Assembly: GCA_020859965.1 (NCBI GenBank)
Contig: JAJBVF010000409.1
Location: forward strand, 1-6,125
Length of the DNA stretch: 6,125 bases
Direction: 5' to 3'
Origin: Clostridiales bacterium
GTDB lineage: Bacteria; Bacillota; Clostridia; Lachnospirales; Lachnospiraceae
In this document: positions 5,618 to 6,125 of the stretch, piece after piece
Position numbering within the stretch: position 1 is the stretch's first letter
Layout of the letters: each line of letters begins with the position of its first letter
Notes under the pieces: model-generated
Seen by the model: the letters and a program-made list of their open reading frames with translations, nothing else
What the model was told of the DNA's origin: nothing
Database searches by the model: none
Made by a program: the position numbers and the translations under genes

Positions 5618-5702
5618 AAAATATAATGGAACAGTCGCCTACGATGCAGGCGATAACGAATTCTCACTGAATATCCTGATTCCGGTCGGGAAAGAATCGT
5701 GA
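5562..5702 (+). pseudogene. C-terminal remnant of a GHKL-type sensor histidine kinase (HATPase_c_5-like)
   Basis: A 46-codon plus-strand frame ends at the TGA at 5700-5702 and reads KSDSLSHGYGL, then DSIREAAAKYNGTVAYDAG, then DNEFSLNILIPVGKES. HGYGL-x-SI followed by an A-x-KYNG-type helix/turn, an acidic strand and a final LNILIP strand is the end of the ATP-binding domain in AgrC/LytS-like GHKL kinases: the G2 box plus the last beta strands. An in-frame TGA sits just upstream at 5559-5561. The frame before it (about 5508-5558) is open but has no recognisable N, G1 or histidine box, and the plus strand beyond that is the intact lacI gene. It is therefore a decayed 3' fragment, not a working kinase. 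Its stop touches the malQ stop, so it was once convergent with malQ. The malQ terminator and part of the lacI upstream region now occupy it. Identification rests on motif recall only. Confidence 0.75.
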
Positions 5703-6125
5703 TCAGGCACCATTCCGTCCATACAGTTCATTCACATGCCGTATCTTTCCTGCCAGTTCCTCTGTAAACTCATCTGGCAGCATGCGCCATGTCCAGTTTT
5801 CTCCCAGCGTAGCCGGATGATTCATCCGCGCTTCCGCGCCGAGACACAGATAATCCTGCATCGGAATCACCGCGGTATCCGCCACACTCGCAAGCGTCAG
5901 CCGGATAAATGCCCAGACCGTTTCCGAACGCTCCTCATCCGTCAGGCAGAGATACTCTGCCGCAAGTGTACGGTCCTCTTCCGTCAGTTCATCATACCAG
6001 GCTGCCAGTGTCTGGTTGTCATGTGTACCGGTATAGACCACACAGTTGCGCGGATAAGTATATGGCATATTATCTCCCGCTGCCCGGGAATCAAAAGCAA
6101 ATTCCATGACAGTCATTCCGTGATA
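5703..6125 (-). CDS. malQ: 4-alpha-glucanotransferase (amylomaltase, GH77), C-terminal part only
   Basis: This is the last 140 residues of a GH77 amylomaltase; the rest lies beyond the right edge, where the frame is still open. The enzyme transfers alpha-1,4-glucan segments between maltodextrins in the cytoplasm, feeding maltose/starch or glycogen use. Visible GH77 hallmarks, in order, are MTVMEFAFDS, YTYPRNCVVYTGTHDNQT and the C-terminal block QDYLCLGAEARMNHP followed by GENWTWR. In characterised GH77 enzymes the HD of the THDN motif is part of the active site and its Asp is one of the three catalytic carboxylates. An internal ATG at 6116 is not the start, because family-like sequence (YHG) continues upstream to the window edge. 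The stop codon directly abuts the stop of a plus-strand kinase remnant. A strong terminator hairpin about 85 bases downstream suggests malQ ends its own transcript. The next gene is a LacI-type regulator, a common partner of maltodextrin genes. Confidence 0.95.
   Translation of the reverse strand, partial: YHGMTVMEFAFDSRAAGDNMPYTYPRNCVVYTGTHDNQTLAAWYDELTEEDRTLAAEYLCLTDEERSETVWAFIRLTLASVADTAVIPMQDYLCLGAEARMNHPATLGENWTWRMLPDEFTEELAGKIRHVNELYGRNGA

Overview
The window looks like a chromosomal piece of a Gram-positive Bacillota genome, most likely a Clostridia/Lachnospiraceae-type gut anaerobe. The reasons are strong AGGAGG-type ribosome binding sites, use of TTG and GTG starts, a group-II ECF transporter core followed by truA, and a GalR/LacI regulator next to a GH77 amylomaltase. 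All intact genes lie on the minus strand and are read from right to left. The taxonomic placement is inference, with no database search behind it.

Right to left: (1) 5703-6125 is the 3' end of malQ, which runs off the window. (2) 5446-5702 is a dense junction. It holds a plus-strand remnant of a GHKL (HATPase_c_5-type) sensor kinase C-terminus whose stop abuts the malQ stop, a minus-strand intrinsic terminator for malQ inside that remnant, a 17-bp palindrome, and an extended -10 promoter for the regulator. (3) 4423-5445 encodes a GalR/LacI regulator. (4) 4390 down to 1512 carries ecfA1, ecfA2 and ecfT, the energising module (two ABC ATPases plus transmembrane coupler) of an energy-coupling factor vitamin/metal importer. 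No substrate-binding S component is in the window. (5) 500-1258 is truA, tRNA pseudouridine synthase A. (6) 345-503 is a 52-codon ORF whose GTG start overlaps the truA stop, closed by a hairpin with T-runs on both strands (337-385). (7) 1-336 holds a degraded, AT-richer stretch with a 9-bp inverted repeat, a 27-codon ORF and a 41-codon coding-like remnant, and no convincing intact gene.

The ECF module and truA probably form one leftward unit. EcfA1 and EcfA2 hydrolyse ATP and drive toppling of interchangeable S components through EcfT. TruA makes pseudouridines at tRNA positions 38-40. In many Bacillota this cluster sits between rplQ and rplM-rpsI. Here it follows a sugar-type regulator with only 32 bases between them and no visible terminator, so it may be read from the lacI promoter. 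The spacers inside the unit are long (194, 129 and 253 bases); the last contains a degenerate 12-bp tandem repeat.

I see no RNA gene, CRISPR array, insertion sequence or clearly new multi-gene system. The points of interest are the kinase fossil/terminator junction, the truA-coupled small ORF, the displaced ECF-truA cluster with unusual spacers, and the decayed left end.
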